A stretch of 14,520 nt of DNA from an uncultured Clostridia bacterium (GTDB taxonomy: Bacteria; Bacillota; Clostridia; TANB77; CAG-465): NCBI GenBank assembly GCA_949106495.1, contig CARYZD010000014.1, forward strand, positions 1-14,520. The letters run 5' to 3'. This document shows, piece after piece, positions 1 through 6,988 of this stretch. Within the stretch, counting starts at the first letter, position 1. The number at the start of each line of letters is the position of its first letter. Made by a program: the position numbers and the translations under genes. A model generated the notes under the pieces. The model was not told the DNA's origin, searched no databases, and saw nothing but the letters and a program-made list of their open reading frames with translations.

Positions 1-22
1 TATAGGCTTTTAGCCGAAAATG

Positions 23-46
23 AAAAACCACCAGCTAGGCTGGTGG
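23..46 (-). terminator. Rho-independent terminator of the Spo0A-like gene
   Basis: A perfect 8-bp GC-rich stem, CCACCAGC (28-35) with GCTGGTGG (39-46), encloses a 3-nt loop. Read on the minus strand it is followed at once by TTTTTC, so it terminates minus-strand transcription coming from the response regulator that ends at 116. It is the most GC-rich element of the left part of the window. Confidence 0.85.
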
Positions 47-115
47 AAATTTATTATATTAGAGAAAAACTATACTATAAATGTAGCATTAGATATTAGT
101 ATTATATATTAATTA

Positions 116-832
116 TTATAATTCGTTACTTTCACTTATTTTAGTATAGTAAGTATTTAATATTTTATTAATAAAAATTTTCGGAGAAGGAAAATTATTA
201 TATGTAATAAAGCTATTTATTATCTCTTTATTTGTGCAATTATTCATTGATTGTATAGCTTTAGATATATTCCATTCTAATTGGGAGGAACTTATATTAT
301 TATATTTTAACTCTATTTCTTTGTAAAGATCCTTTATGGATGAAATAGAGGTATAATTGTTTTCTATACAAAAAGTTAAGCATTTCAAAATATATAAATA
401 TCCTTTAGTATTTTTATTAAAATTAAAATCTTTTAATAAATAAGTTAGTTTATTTTCAATCTTTTTAGGTGATTCAGAAAAAGTATATAAAGTATCTATT
501 AATTTTGTGATGTTTATGGGCTTTACAAAAAACTGATAAATGTCAATATTATTATTTATAATATTAACTATAGAATCAGTTTTTTTAGAAATAAGAATTA
601 CTTTTATAACTATACTATTTATTAATATTTTATCCAATAAAATTTTAGCATTTTTAGTATCTAAATCTAAAATTATAATATCTATATTACCATTTAGTAA
701 GTATAATAATGCATCTTTTTCATTATTACATATTCCTACTATTTTTATAGAAGAATTTAAAGTTTTATTTATATTATTATAAATATTTTGAAGTTCTTTA
801 TAATCATTACTAACAATTAAAATTTTTTGCAT
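116..832 (-). CDS. Response regulator with Spo0A-type C-terminal domain (diverged Spo0A paralogue)
   Basis: This is a 238-aa two-domain protein. Residues 1-115 form a CheY-like receiver with Asp10 and the phospho-acceptor Asp56 (in LDLD), a switch Ser82 and the Lys104-Pro105 pair, so phosphorylation looks possible. Residues 125-228 follow the layout of the Spo0A DNA-binding domain: a KGY motif at 143-145, SIKDLYKEIELKY at 165-177 matching the SITKxLYPxIAxKY segment, then the helix of SSSQLEWNISKAIQ in place of Spo0A's SRVERAIRHAIE. The Arg residues of that recognition helix are mostly lost and the following loop is short. It may therefore read a different site from the 0A box, or bind poorly. 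The start is supported by GGGAGG about 7 nt upstream. It stands alone on the minus strand, ends at a strong terminator and is divergent from the broken sigma-factor gene. The Spo0A-type fold is fairly secure; the target genes are unknown, and it is probably not the main Spo0A. Confidence 0.75.
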   Translation of the reverse strand: MQKILIVSNDYKELQNIYNNINKTLNSSIKIVGICNNEKDALLYLLNGNIDIIILDLDTKNAKILLDKILINSIVIKVILISKKTDSIVNIINNNIDIYQFFVKPINITKLIDTLYTFSESPKKIENKLTYLLKDFNFNKNTKGYLYILKCLTFCIENNYTSISSIKDLYKEIELKYNNISSSQLEWNISKAIQSMNNCTNKEIINSFITYNNFPSPKIFINKILNTYYTKISESNEL

Positions 833-1027
833 AAATATCCTCCCTAATATATAGACTCAAAAAATAGCCAAAATGTCACATAAAATTACAATTTTAGTAA
901 AAAATATACATAATATACTAAAATGTAAAAGTATGTCTATAATATAGATAAGAATTATACGAAAAAAGTCTAAATAATTTAAAAAATTATAAAAATAATA
1001 TATAATTTCTAAAAATATGTATTATTT

Positions 1028-1056
1028 TGAAACTTTTCGTTTTAAAACAGTATCTA
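1028..1056 (+). promoter_or_regulatory. ECF-type promoter
   Basis: TGAAAC followed by TTTT (1028-1037) matches the -35 element recognised by many Bacillota ECF sigma factors. A 17-nt spacer separates it from TATCTA (1051-1056), which takes the place of the CGTCTA-like -10. It lies about 30 nt upstream of an ECF sigma-factor start codon, which is the usual arrangement for autoregulation. If the sigma factor is dead, this promoter should depend on another ECF factor or be silent. Confidence 0.55.
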
Positions 1057-1088
1057 TATAGTTAAATAGAGTAAAAGGGGGTGTATTG

Positions 1089-2177
1089 ATGGATAAATTA
1101 ATAAAAAAGGCAATAAAAGGAGATAAAAAAGCTTTTATTTAAATAATTCAACTACTAGAAAGAAAGTTATATATCATAGCTAAATCCAAGTTAAAAAATG
1201 AAGAAGATGCTAAAGATGCTATACAAGAAACTTTATATTATGGATATAGAAATATAACTCAATTAAGAGAAACAGAAAAATTCGAAAGTTGGATTATATC
1301 TATTTTAATCAATAATTGTAATAAATTTTATAAACAATATGATAACACTTATCATATTGAAAAAGAAATAGATAAAATAATCAGAAAAAGCTATGAGGAT
1401 GTAGAAATACCTAAGGACATATTTGAAGAGACTTATGAGAATTTAAAAGAAAAAAGAGATAATACAACAATAATAAAATATTTATCTGGAGTTGCAGCAA
1501 TTATAATCGTAATATTTATAGTACTTACTATAAATATAATTCCAAAAGATAAAGAAAATAGTAGTATTCCAATTATAGATGGTAAAAATGAGGTTGTACA
1601 ATCAGAACTTCCTGTTGCATCAGGTACAATAAATGAACTGGGAGAATCTTATCAGCAAATGTTTAACCATTTAACTTCTCCTATAGGAATGAGTCTAATA
1701 GAAGAAGATTCACAGTTTGTTGGAGTAGTTAAAATTAAGGAAATAAAAGGATATACAAACTATATAAAGAAAACAAATTCATATTTTCCAGCACCATTTA
1801 TAATATCAGAAGTAACAATTGAAAAAGTCTTTAAAGGAAATTTAAGCGGAGAGTTAGAAATCATGTCTTATGGTGGCGTAATAACTGTAAGTGACTATAT
1901 AAAATCTAAACTTCCTGGGCAATCAATAGATAGTAAATATAAAAATTTAACTGATGAGGAAAAGGAAAATACATATATAAGAGTTATGAATGCATTTACA
2001 TTACCAACAATTGAACCAGAAGTTGGTAAATACTATTTAGTATTTATGAATTATAATAATGATTTAGAATGTTATCAAGTTCTTGATGATTTAATATATG
2101 AATATGATATAGAAAACGATAAGACCAAAAATACAAATACTAATGAATGGGAACATTATGAATTTGGAGTAAGGTGA
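1089..2177 (+). pseudogene. Broken ECF sigma factor fused in frame to an anti-sigma-like membrane protein
   Basis: An AAAGGGGG ribosome binding site precedes ATG at 1089. Codons 1-17 read like the start of an ECF sigma factor (GDKKAFI). Codon 18 is TAA (1140-1142), where relatives usually have Glu or another residue. The same frame then stays open to 2177. Codons 19-82 are sigma region 2, with NEEDAKDAIQETLYYGY and FESWIISILINNCNKFYK. Region 4 (the -35-binding helix-turn-helix) is missing. From about codon 89 the sequence becomes an anti-sigma-like cytoplasmic segment (EKEIDKIIRKS, EIPKDIFEETYENL), a membrane helix at about 130-151 and an extracellular domain to codon 362. No ATG, GTG or TTG in frame was found between the stop and 1659. 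Translation from 1659 would give a 172-aa soluble ectodomain with no membrane anchor. I infer a deletion that joined adjacent sigma and anti-sigma genes, plus a nonsense mutation. The homology assignment is by motif reading only. Confidence 0.7.
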
Positions 2178-2324
2178 GATATATAACGTATAAAAAATAT
2201 GAATTAATTATAGGTAGTAATAAAGTGAATTATATTATATAATATTAAATAATTAAAAGAATTAAATTTGTGATTTTTATTCAGCCAAATTTATTAAAAG
2301 TAAAAATCAATAGAGAAGGGAGGG

Positions 2325-2355
2325 TATGATATATTTAAATTTTAAATACATCATA
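2325..2355 (+). promoter_or_regulatory. Hairpin between Shine-Dalgarno and start codon
   Basis: Bases 2325-2338 pair with 2342-2355 (13 pairs, one A-C mismatch, 3-nt loop). The hairpin sits between a strong GGGAGG (2318-2323) and the ATG at 2366 of the FGE-like gene. Folding would leave about 11 nt between the two, a workable spacing; unfolded they are 42 nt apart. No other good ribosome binding site precedes 2366. Confidence 0.5.
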
Positions 2356-2365
2356 CAAGAAAGAC

Positions 2366-3379
2366 ATGAAAAAGGGATTATTATTAAGTACTATTATAGT
2401 AGTTATTACAGGAGGAATTATATTAAGTACATATTTAATTAATGAATATAAAAATGTAAATGATGACTTATCTAAAGATAAAGATAATGAAGTTATTTCA
2501 ACATATGATAGTCCTAAAATTCCAAAAGGTTTTAAATGTGTTGAAACAGACATTGCAAGTTGGACTCTTGATGAAAATAGAAAACCAAAGGGATGGAACA
2601 ATGGATTAGTAATTGAAGATGAAATTGGTAATCAATTTGTATGGGTACCAGTAAAAACAACGAATGTAGACAAAGAATTATTCTGGTATAATATAAAACA
2701 AAATGAAGAACTAGCAGAAGTAGAAAATCAAATTGGAAAATTTGGTGGATTTTATATGGCAAGGTATGAAGCTGGAATATCAGATGATATGCAAGAAAAT
2801 ATTAAAATATTTTCAGCAAAAACAAATGATATAGAAGGTATACCAGTAAGTAGGAAAAATAGGATTCCTTGGAATTATATTACATTAAAAAATGCTTTGA
2901 AAAATGCACAAGCAATGTATGAAAATAATGAATATGTTAAAAGTGATTTGATTAGTGCAAGGCAATGGATATATGTATTACAATGGTTAAAAGATACAGG
3001 AATTGATATAGAAAACTCTGGAAAATTTGCAAATTATACTGATACACAATTTATATTTTCTGGATATTATTCAAAGTATGATGAAGAAAGTGAAAGTAAT
3101 GAAGCTGAATATGAATATATTGATAATGGAAATAAGGATATGAAAGCTATGCTTATTTCTACTGGTTCAACTGAATACACAAATACAAATAATATATATG
3201 ATTTAGCTGGAAATGTAGTAGAATATACTAATACTTATTCAGAAGATTGGGGATATTGTAGTGTAGGTGGATATTATACACAAATTTCTGGATATCAAAG
3301 TTTTATGGATGCTAGTCCAATAGGAGATAAGTCACCACTTAAGAAATTTGGATATAGAGTTGTATTATTTTTAAAATAA
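2366..3379 (+). CDS. Membrane-anchored FGE-sulfatase-fold (SUMF1-like) protein
   Basis: This 337-aa protein has a short N-terminal membrane helix (about residues 5-25) and a linker. Residues 50-336 are one domain with marks of the formylglycine-generating-enzyme/SUMF1 (C-type-lectin-like) fold: GNQFVWVPV (88-96), GGFYMARYEAG (127-137), SARQW (197-201), IYDLAGNVVEYT (277-288), GGYY (301-304) and the terminal FGYRVVLFL (328-336). Only Cys58 and Cys298 are present, and the paired active-site cysteines of true formylglycine-generating enzymes are not visible. A structural or binding role outside the cell is therefore more likely than sulfatase maturation. There is no lipobox. The start codon lacks an adjacent ribosome binding site; the best one lies across a hairpin upstream. 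It follows the broken sigma/anti-sigma gene on the same strand after about 190 nt, so it could once have been a target of that system, but this is inference. Confidence 0.7.
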   Translation: MKKGLLLSTIIVVITGGIILSTYLINEYKNVNDDLSKDKDNEVISTYDSPKIPKGFKCVETDIASWTLDENRKPKGWNNGLVIEDEIGNQFVWVPVKTTNVDKELFWYNIKQNEELAEVENQIGKFGGFYMARYEAGISDDMQENIKIFSAKTNDIEGIPVSRKNRIPWNYITLKNALKNAQAMYENNEYVKSDLISARQWIYVLQWLKDTGIDIENSGKFANYTDTQFIFSGYYSKYDEESESNEAEYEYIDNGNKDMKAMLISTGSTEYTNTNNIYDLAGNVVEYTNTYSEDWGYCSVGGYYTQISGYQSFMDASPIGDKSPLKKFGYRVVLFLK

Positions 3380-3556
3380 AAATGAATATAAAAAATACTT
3401 AAATATAATATACAAAATAGTAAACAATATATACAAGGAAAAAATGATATTATTGTATAGTAAAAAAACGTTATTTAGCATTAAATAATCCACCAAATTA
3501 AATTTGTAACTTTGTTAGGAAAAATATTATTTAAATCACAAAAAAGGAGAAAATAA

Positions 3557-3730
3557 GAGGAAGGGAGTTTTAAAAATAGAAAAAACTTACCAAGAGAATG
3601 GGCAGGACTTAGAGATGAAGCTTTACAAAAAGTAACAGGTGTAAAAACTGCAAGATTTTACCACACTGCATGTTTTATTTGTATGGCAGAAACTAAAGAA
3701 GATGCAATAAAACATGCTAATAATATTTAA
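3557..3730 (+). pseudogene. C-terminal remnant of a MYG1-family (UPF0160) metal-dependent hydrolase
   Basis: A 57-codon open stretch ends in TAA at 3728-3730. It contains GSFKNRKNLPREWAGLRDE and KVTGVKTARF, then FICMAETKEDAIKHA, which resembles the conserved C-terminal end of MYG1-family proteins (LPexWrGLRDEeLqkvTG..., ...F.A.tkEdAik.A). Full-length members have roughly 290-350 residues, so about four fifths is gone, including the N-terminal metal-binding HxGxFHADE region. No start codon precedes the homologous part; TAA at 3554-3556 closes the frame. A GGAGAAAA sequence just upstream (3546-3553) may be the old ribosome binding site brought close by a deletion. Bases 3380-3556 hold no other coding signal that I can see. 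Confidence 0.65.
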
Positions 3731-3736
3731 AATAAA

Positions 3737-3768
3737 AGGAACATATCATATTATTTTGATATGTTCCT
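3737..3768. terminator. Bidirectional terminator
   Basis: AGGAACATATCA (3737-3748) pairs perfectly with TGATATGTTCCT (3757-3768), a 12-bp stem with an 8-nt loop. On the minus strand it is followed by TTTTATTTT and lies 4 nt past the stop of the ferritin-like gene. On the plus strand it closes the MYG1 remnant, but with a poor T tail. Confidence 0.8.
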
Positions 3769-3772
3769 ATAT

Positions 3773-4321
3773 TTAGCTATTGTTATTATTAATTATTTCT
3801 AAAATTCTATTAAAAATTTCTAAATGTGATTTTTCATCTTCTATTATTCGTGATATTATTTCAGAAATATTTTCATTTTGAGATTTATTAACTATTTCAT
3901 TATATTCATTTATTGCACTTTTTTCTAACGAAATATTATAAAGAATAAAATTTTTTACATCAGTTATATATTTTAAGTAGTCACTTGACCAACTAGAGCA
4001 AATATTATAGTTATTATCTATATACCTACAAAATTTAGGATTGATACCTTGTGAAAGCAATATTTGACTTAATATTTCTAAATGTTGCATTTCTTTTATA
4101 GATATTTGCTCTAATAATCTAGATAGTCCAATATAATTTTCATTTGGTTTTACTATAAAACTTTGGTAAATATATTGTGAAAGTGAAGTAAATTCTCCTT
4201 TAGAGCCACTGTATGAATAAATTAAATCTGGGATTATTCCTTCATCTTTTTCATGAGTAGTTACTTTAGGGTATGGTGTTTTTACTTCATAGTCATTATA
4301 ATTTATACTTTCAAAATTCAT
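3773..4321 (-). CDS. Ferritin-like di-metal protein
   Basis: This 182-aa protein has a four-helix ferritin-like pattern. The expected metal ligands are visible: Glu43 in GEFTSLSQYIYQ, ExxH at Glu77-His80 (KEMQHLEIL), Glu133 in SLEKSAINEY, and a second ExxH at Glu163-His166 (EDEKSHLEIF). The spacing suits the rubrerythrin/manganese-catalase clan. No rubredoxin CxxC domain is present. The N-terminal YPKV...PDLIYSYSG stretch is typical of small ferritin-like proteins of anaerobic Bacillota, some of which are spore-associated. I chose the ATG at 4321 because AGGTGAT (ribosome binding site) lies 9 nt before it and overlaps the alternative GTG at 4333, which would add four residues. A role in oxygen or peroxide protection is plausible but not shown. 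It is monocistronic and divergent from uvrB. Confidence 0.75.
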   Translation of the reverse strand: MNFESINYNDYEVKTPYPKVTTHEKDEGIIPDLIYSYSGSKGEFTSLSQYIYQSFIVKPNENYIGLSRLLEQISIKEMQHLEILSQILLSQGINPKFCRYIDNNYNICSSWSSDYLKYITDVKNFILYNISLEKSAINEYNEIVNKSQNENISEIISRIIEDEKSHLEIFNRILEIINNNNS

Positions 4322-4416
4322 TTTAATTATCACCTATAATATTATAGTTAATTTAAATACATAATATGTCAAAATAATACATTTAAATAACAAATAGTAA
4401 TAAATTAATATAATTA

Positions 4417-4430
4417 GTACAAATGTTTGT
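4417..4430 (+). promoter_or_regulatory. Possible LexA (SOS) box upstream of uvrB
   Basis: GTACAAATGTTT (4417-4428) differs at one base from the clostridial LexA consensus GAAC-N4-GTTT, and the core ACAAA-TG-TTTGT (4419-4430) is a 5-bp-arm inverted repeat. It lies about 8 nt upstream of the proposed -35 of uvrB, a gene commonly under SOS control. In such an AT-rich sequence a one-mismatch match is only moderate evidence. Confidence 0.45.
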
Positions 4431-4437
4431 TTTAACA

Positions 4438-4466
4438 TTGCTTTTTATTTTTAAAAATGATAGAAT
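4438..4466 (+). promoter_or_regulatory. Sigma-A-type promoter of uvrB with extended -10
   Basis: TTGCTT (4438-4443), a 17-nt spacer and TAGAAT (4461-4466), with TG at 4458-4459 making an extended -10. Transcription would begin near 4473 and give a leader of about 54 nt. Confidence 0.5.
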
Positions 4467-4526
4467 TACATATATATAAATTACACAAAATATAAAAAAA
4501 TAAGTTTCATATAAAAAGGAGAAAAT

Positions 4527-6482
4527 ATGTTTAAATTACATTCAAAATATAAGCCAACTGGAGATCAACCAGAAGCAATAAAAACTTTAGTTGATGGCAT
4601 AAAAAATGGTAATAAAGGTGAAACATTACTTGGCGTTACAGGCTCTGGTAAGACATTTACTATAGCAAATGTTATAGCACAAGTAAATAAGCCAACGATA
4701 GTTATGGCTCATAATAAAACACTTGCTGGACAACTTTATTCGGAACTTAAAGAGTTTTTTCCAGAAAATGCAGTAGAATATTTCATTTCATATTACGATT
4801 ATTATCAGCCAGAGGCATATATTGCATCTACTGATACATATATTGAAAAAGAGAGTCAAATAAATGATGAAATAGATAAATTAAGACATAGTGCAACAGC
4901 AGCACTTTTTGAAAGAAAAGATGTAATTATTGTTGCATCAGTATCATCAATATATTCTTTGGGCTCTCCAGAAGATTATAGTTCAATGGTATTATCTGTA
5001 AGACCAGGTATGAAAATAGAAAGAGACGCAGTACTTGAAAAATTAATTGAAATGCAGTATACAAGAAGTGAAATGGACTTTAAACGCGGTGAATTCAGAG
5101 TAAAGGGTGATGTACTAGACATTTTTCCAGCAGGTAATGGAGAAGAGGCAATTAGACTTGAATTTTTTGGAGATGAAATAGATAGAGTATGCTTAATTGA
5201 AGCAATTACTGGAAAAGTAAAGGCTACTTCAAAACATGAATTTATATATCCAAAGTCTCATTATGTTATTCAAAAAGAAAAAATAGATGGAGCAATTGAT
5301 AAAATAAAAGAAGAACTTGCAGAAAGAATAAAATATTTTAAAGAGAAAGATAAAATAGTAGAGGCATATAGAATTGAACAAAGAACTAATTTTGATATTG
5401 AAATGTTAAGAGAAACTGGTTTTTGCCAAGGAATAGAAAATTACTCTGCTGTTTTATCTGGTAGAGGTAAAGGTTCTACACCATATACACTTTTTGATTA
5501 TATGGGTGATGATTTCTTAGTTGTTGTAGATGAATCACATGTTACAGTTCCACAAATTAGAGGAATGTATAATGGAGATAGAGCAAGAAAAGAATCTTTA
5601 GTAGAAAATGGATTTAGATTACCATCTGCCTTTGATAATAGACCATTAAGATTTGAAGAATGGGAGAAAAAAGTAAAGCAAATTGTATTTGTAAGTGCAA
5701 CTCCTGCAGATTATGAAAAAGTACATTCGCAAGTTGTTGCAGAGCAGATTATTAGACCAACTGGCTTACTTGACCCAAAAATTGTTGTAAAACCTACTGA
5801 TGGACAAATTGAAGATTTAACCAAAAATATAAAAGAGGTTGTATCATCAGGAGAAAGAGTACTTGTTACAACTTTAACTAAAAAAATGGCAGAAGAACTT
5901 ACAGCATACTTATCTGAAAAGGATATAAAAGTTAGATATATGCATTCAGATATAGAAGCATTAGATAGACTTGAGATAATTAGAGATTTAAGAATGGGAA
6001 AATTTGATGTTCTTGTAGGTATAAATTTATTAAGAGAAGGATTAGATATCCCAGAAGTATCTTTAGTAACTATTCTTGATGCAGATAAAGAAGGATTTTT
6101 ACGTAGTGAAAGGTCATTAATTCAAACTATAGGAAGAGCTGCTAGAAATTCTAATGGTAGAGTAATAATGTATGCAGATGAACTTACTGAATCAATGGAA
6201 AAAGCAATTCATGAAACAAATAGAAGAAGAGAAATACAAATGAAGTATAATGAAGAACATGGAATTGTACCACATACTATAATTAAAGAAATTAGGGATA
6301 GTGTAAAAGCTACATTTAAAGAAGAGGAAGAGCAAGAAAATATTAATGTTAAAAAAGGCGAAACAATAGAGGAATCTATTGAAAGACTAACAGAAGAAAT
6401 GATGGCATATGCAAGAAAGTATGAATTTGAAAAGGCAGCAACTATTAGAGACTTTATAGAAGAGTTAAAGAATATGAAATAA
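4527..6482 (+). CDS. uvrB: UvrABC excision nuclease subunit B
   Basis: UvrB is the damage-verifying helicase-like subunit of nucleotide excision repair. It is loaded by UvrA, then holds UvrC for the dual incision. The 651 residues are full length for the family. Visible motifs are Walker A GVTGSGKT (36-43), the beta-hairpin region YYDYYQPEAY (89-98), the DEAD-like DESH (335-338), helicase motif VI QTIGRAAR (533-540), and a C-terminal UVR domain (about 615-650, IERLTEEMMAYARKYEFEKAATIRD) that contacts UvrC or UvrA. AAGGAG lies 5 nt before the ATG. A possible LexA box and an extended -10 promoter precede it. The usual partner uvrA does not follow; instead a HAD-like gene begins 11 nt after the stop, so the two are probably co-transcribed to the terminator at 6957. 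Confidence 0.98.
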   Translation: MFKLHSKYKPTGDQPEAIKTLVDGIKNGNKGETLLGVTGSGKTFTIANVIAQVNKPTIVMAHNKTLAGQLYSELKEFFPENAVEYFISYYDYYQPEAYIASTDTYIEKESQINDEIDKLRHSATAALFERKDVIIVASVSSIYSLGSPEDYSSMVLSVRPGMKIERDAVLEKLIEMQYTRSEMDFKRGEFRVKGDVLDIFPAGNGEEAIRLEFFGDEIDRVCLIEAITGKVKATSKHEFIYPKSHYVIQKEKIDGAIDKIKEELAERIKYFKEKDKIVEAYRIEQRTNFDIEMLRETGFCQGIENYSAVLSGRGKGSTPYTLFDYMGDDFLVVVDESHVTVPQIRGMYNGDRARKESLVENGFRLPSAFDNRPLRFEEWEKKVKQIVFVSATPADYEKVHSQVVAEQIIRPTGLLDPKIVVKPTDGQIEDLTKNIKEVVSSGERVLVTTLTKKMAEELTAYLSEKDIKVRYMHSDIEALDRLEIIRDLRMGKFDVLVGINLLREGLDIPEVSLVTILDADKEGFLRSERSLIQTIGRAARNSNGRVIMYADELTESMEKAIHETNRRREIQMKYNEEHGIVPHTIIKEIRDSVKATFKEEEEQENINVKKGETIEESIERLTEEMMAYARKYEFEKAATIRDFIEELKNMK

Positions 6483-6493
6483 AGGTGAATAAT

Positions 6494-6958
6494 ATGGGCT
6501 TTATAATTATAGATAAAATTAAAAATAATAATAAAAAAATTATGATATTTGTTGAAGGAACTATTTTAAAACCTAAACACAATAATATAATATCAAGAAT
6601 ATGTGTAAATAGTTATGTTCCAATAGATAATGCAACTGAAAAATTAAAGTTATGGCAAGAACAAGGTTTTGAAATACTATATTTAACATCGCTAAAAGGA
6701 AGAAAAGCTATGACTATGGCACAACATTTAGATGAGCTTGGCTTTGTGGGTTCTATGGTTGGATATAGAGAAAGAAATCAGGATTATGCTACGTTAATAA
6801 AAGAAGAATTACCAGATATACTAATTGAGGATAATTGTAAAAGTATTGGTGGAGAAAAGAATATGTGTTATAACCTTTTAAATGATGATTTAAAAAAAGA
6901 AATAAAGCATATTGTAGTTGAGGAATTTAAAGGAATAGATAATGTTTCTCTATATTAG
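6494..6958 (+). CDS. HAD-like protein with degenerate catalytic motif
   Basis: This 154-aa protein has HAD/5'-nucleotidase-like order: a hydrophobic strand ending in FVEGT (19-23) where active HAD enzymes have DxDGT, a motif II-like LTS at 64-66 (ILYLTSLKGRK), and a motif IV-like DILIEDN (108-114) followed by SIGGE. The first Asp, the nucleophile, is replaced by Phe and the second by Glu. Phosphatase activity by the usual mechanism is therefore doubtful, while the distal acidic motif is kept. I chose the ATG at 6494 because AAAGGTGA sits 5 nt upstream; the GTG at 6485 lies inside that binding site. It starts 11 nt after uvrB and probably shares its transcript. The function and any link to DNA repair are unknown. 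Confidence 0.6.
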   Translation: MGFIIIDKIKNNNKKIMIFVEGTILKPKHNNIISRICVNSYVPIDNATEKLKLWQEQGFEILYLTSLKGRKAMTMAQHLDELGFVGSMVGYRERNQDYATLIKEELPDILIEDNCKSIGGEKNMCYNLLNDDLKKEIKHIVVEEFKGIDNVSLY

Positions 6959-6988
6959 ATGGATATTAAAATATATCCATCTTTTTTT
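6957..6988 (+). terminator. Rho-independent terminator of the uvrB unit
   Basis: AGATGGATAT (6957-6966) pairs perfectly with ATATCCATCT (6973-6982), and a T run follows to 6988. The stem overlaps the stop codon of the HAD-like gene. Confidence 0.9.

Noticed and set aside
5..15. Small GGCT-TTT-AGCC hairpin at the window start.
   Set aside because: Only 4 bp, at the edge of the window and without context; it may belong to an element cut off by the boundary.
540..782. Plus-strand 80-codon ORF inside the response-regulator gene.
   Set aside because: It lies opposite the receiver domain, its hydrophobic composition is that of antisense AT-rich coding DNA, and it has no ribosome binding site.
936..948. 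TCTATA-A-TATAGA palindrome in the divergent region before the Spo0A-like gene.
   Set aside because: It is made almost only of A/T and short, so expected by chance here. No clear promoter or 0A box could be tied to it.
1140..1142. The in-frame TAA could be a recoded sense codon.
   Set aside because: Other genes here, such as uvrB and the LPxTG protein, end in TAA in normal positions. Nothing else suggests an altered code, so a nonsense mutation or base error is simpler.
2326..2442. 38-codon ORF starting next to the strong GGGAGG.
   Set aside because: The SD-to-ATG gap is only about 2 nt, the product has no recognisable feature, and it lies out of frame over the start of the FGE-like gene. 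It is kept only as an alternative in the hairpin finding.
2366..3379. Target protein of a diversity-generating retroelement, because it has a C-type-lectin-like FGE fold.
   Set aside because: No reverse transcriptase, template repeat or adenine-biased copy of its 3' end is visible in the window.
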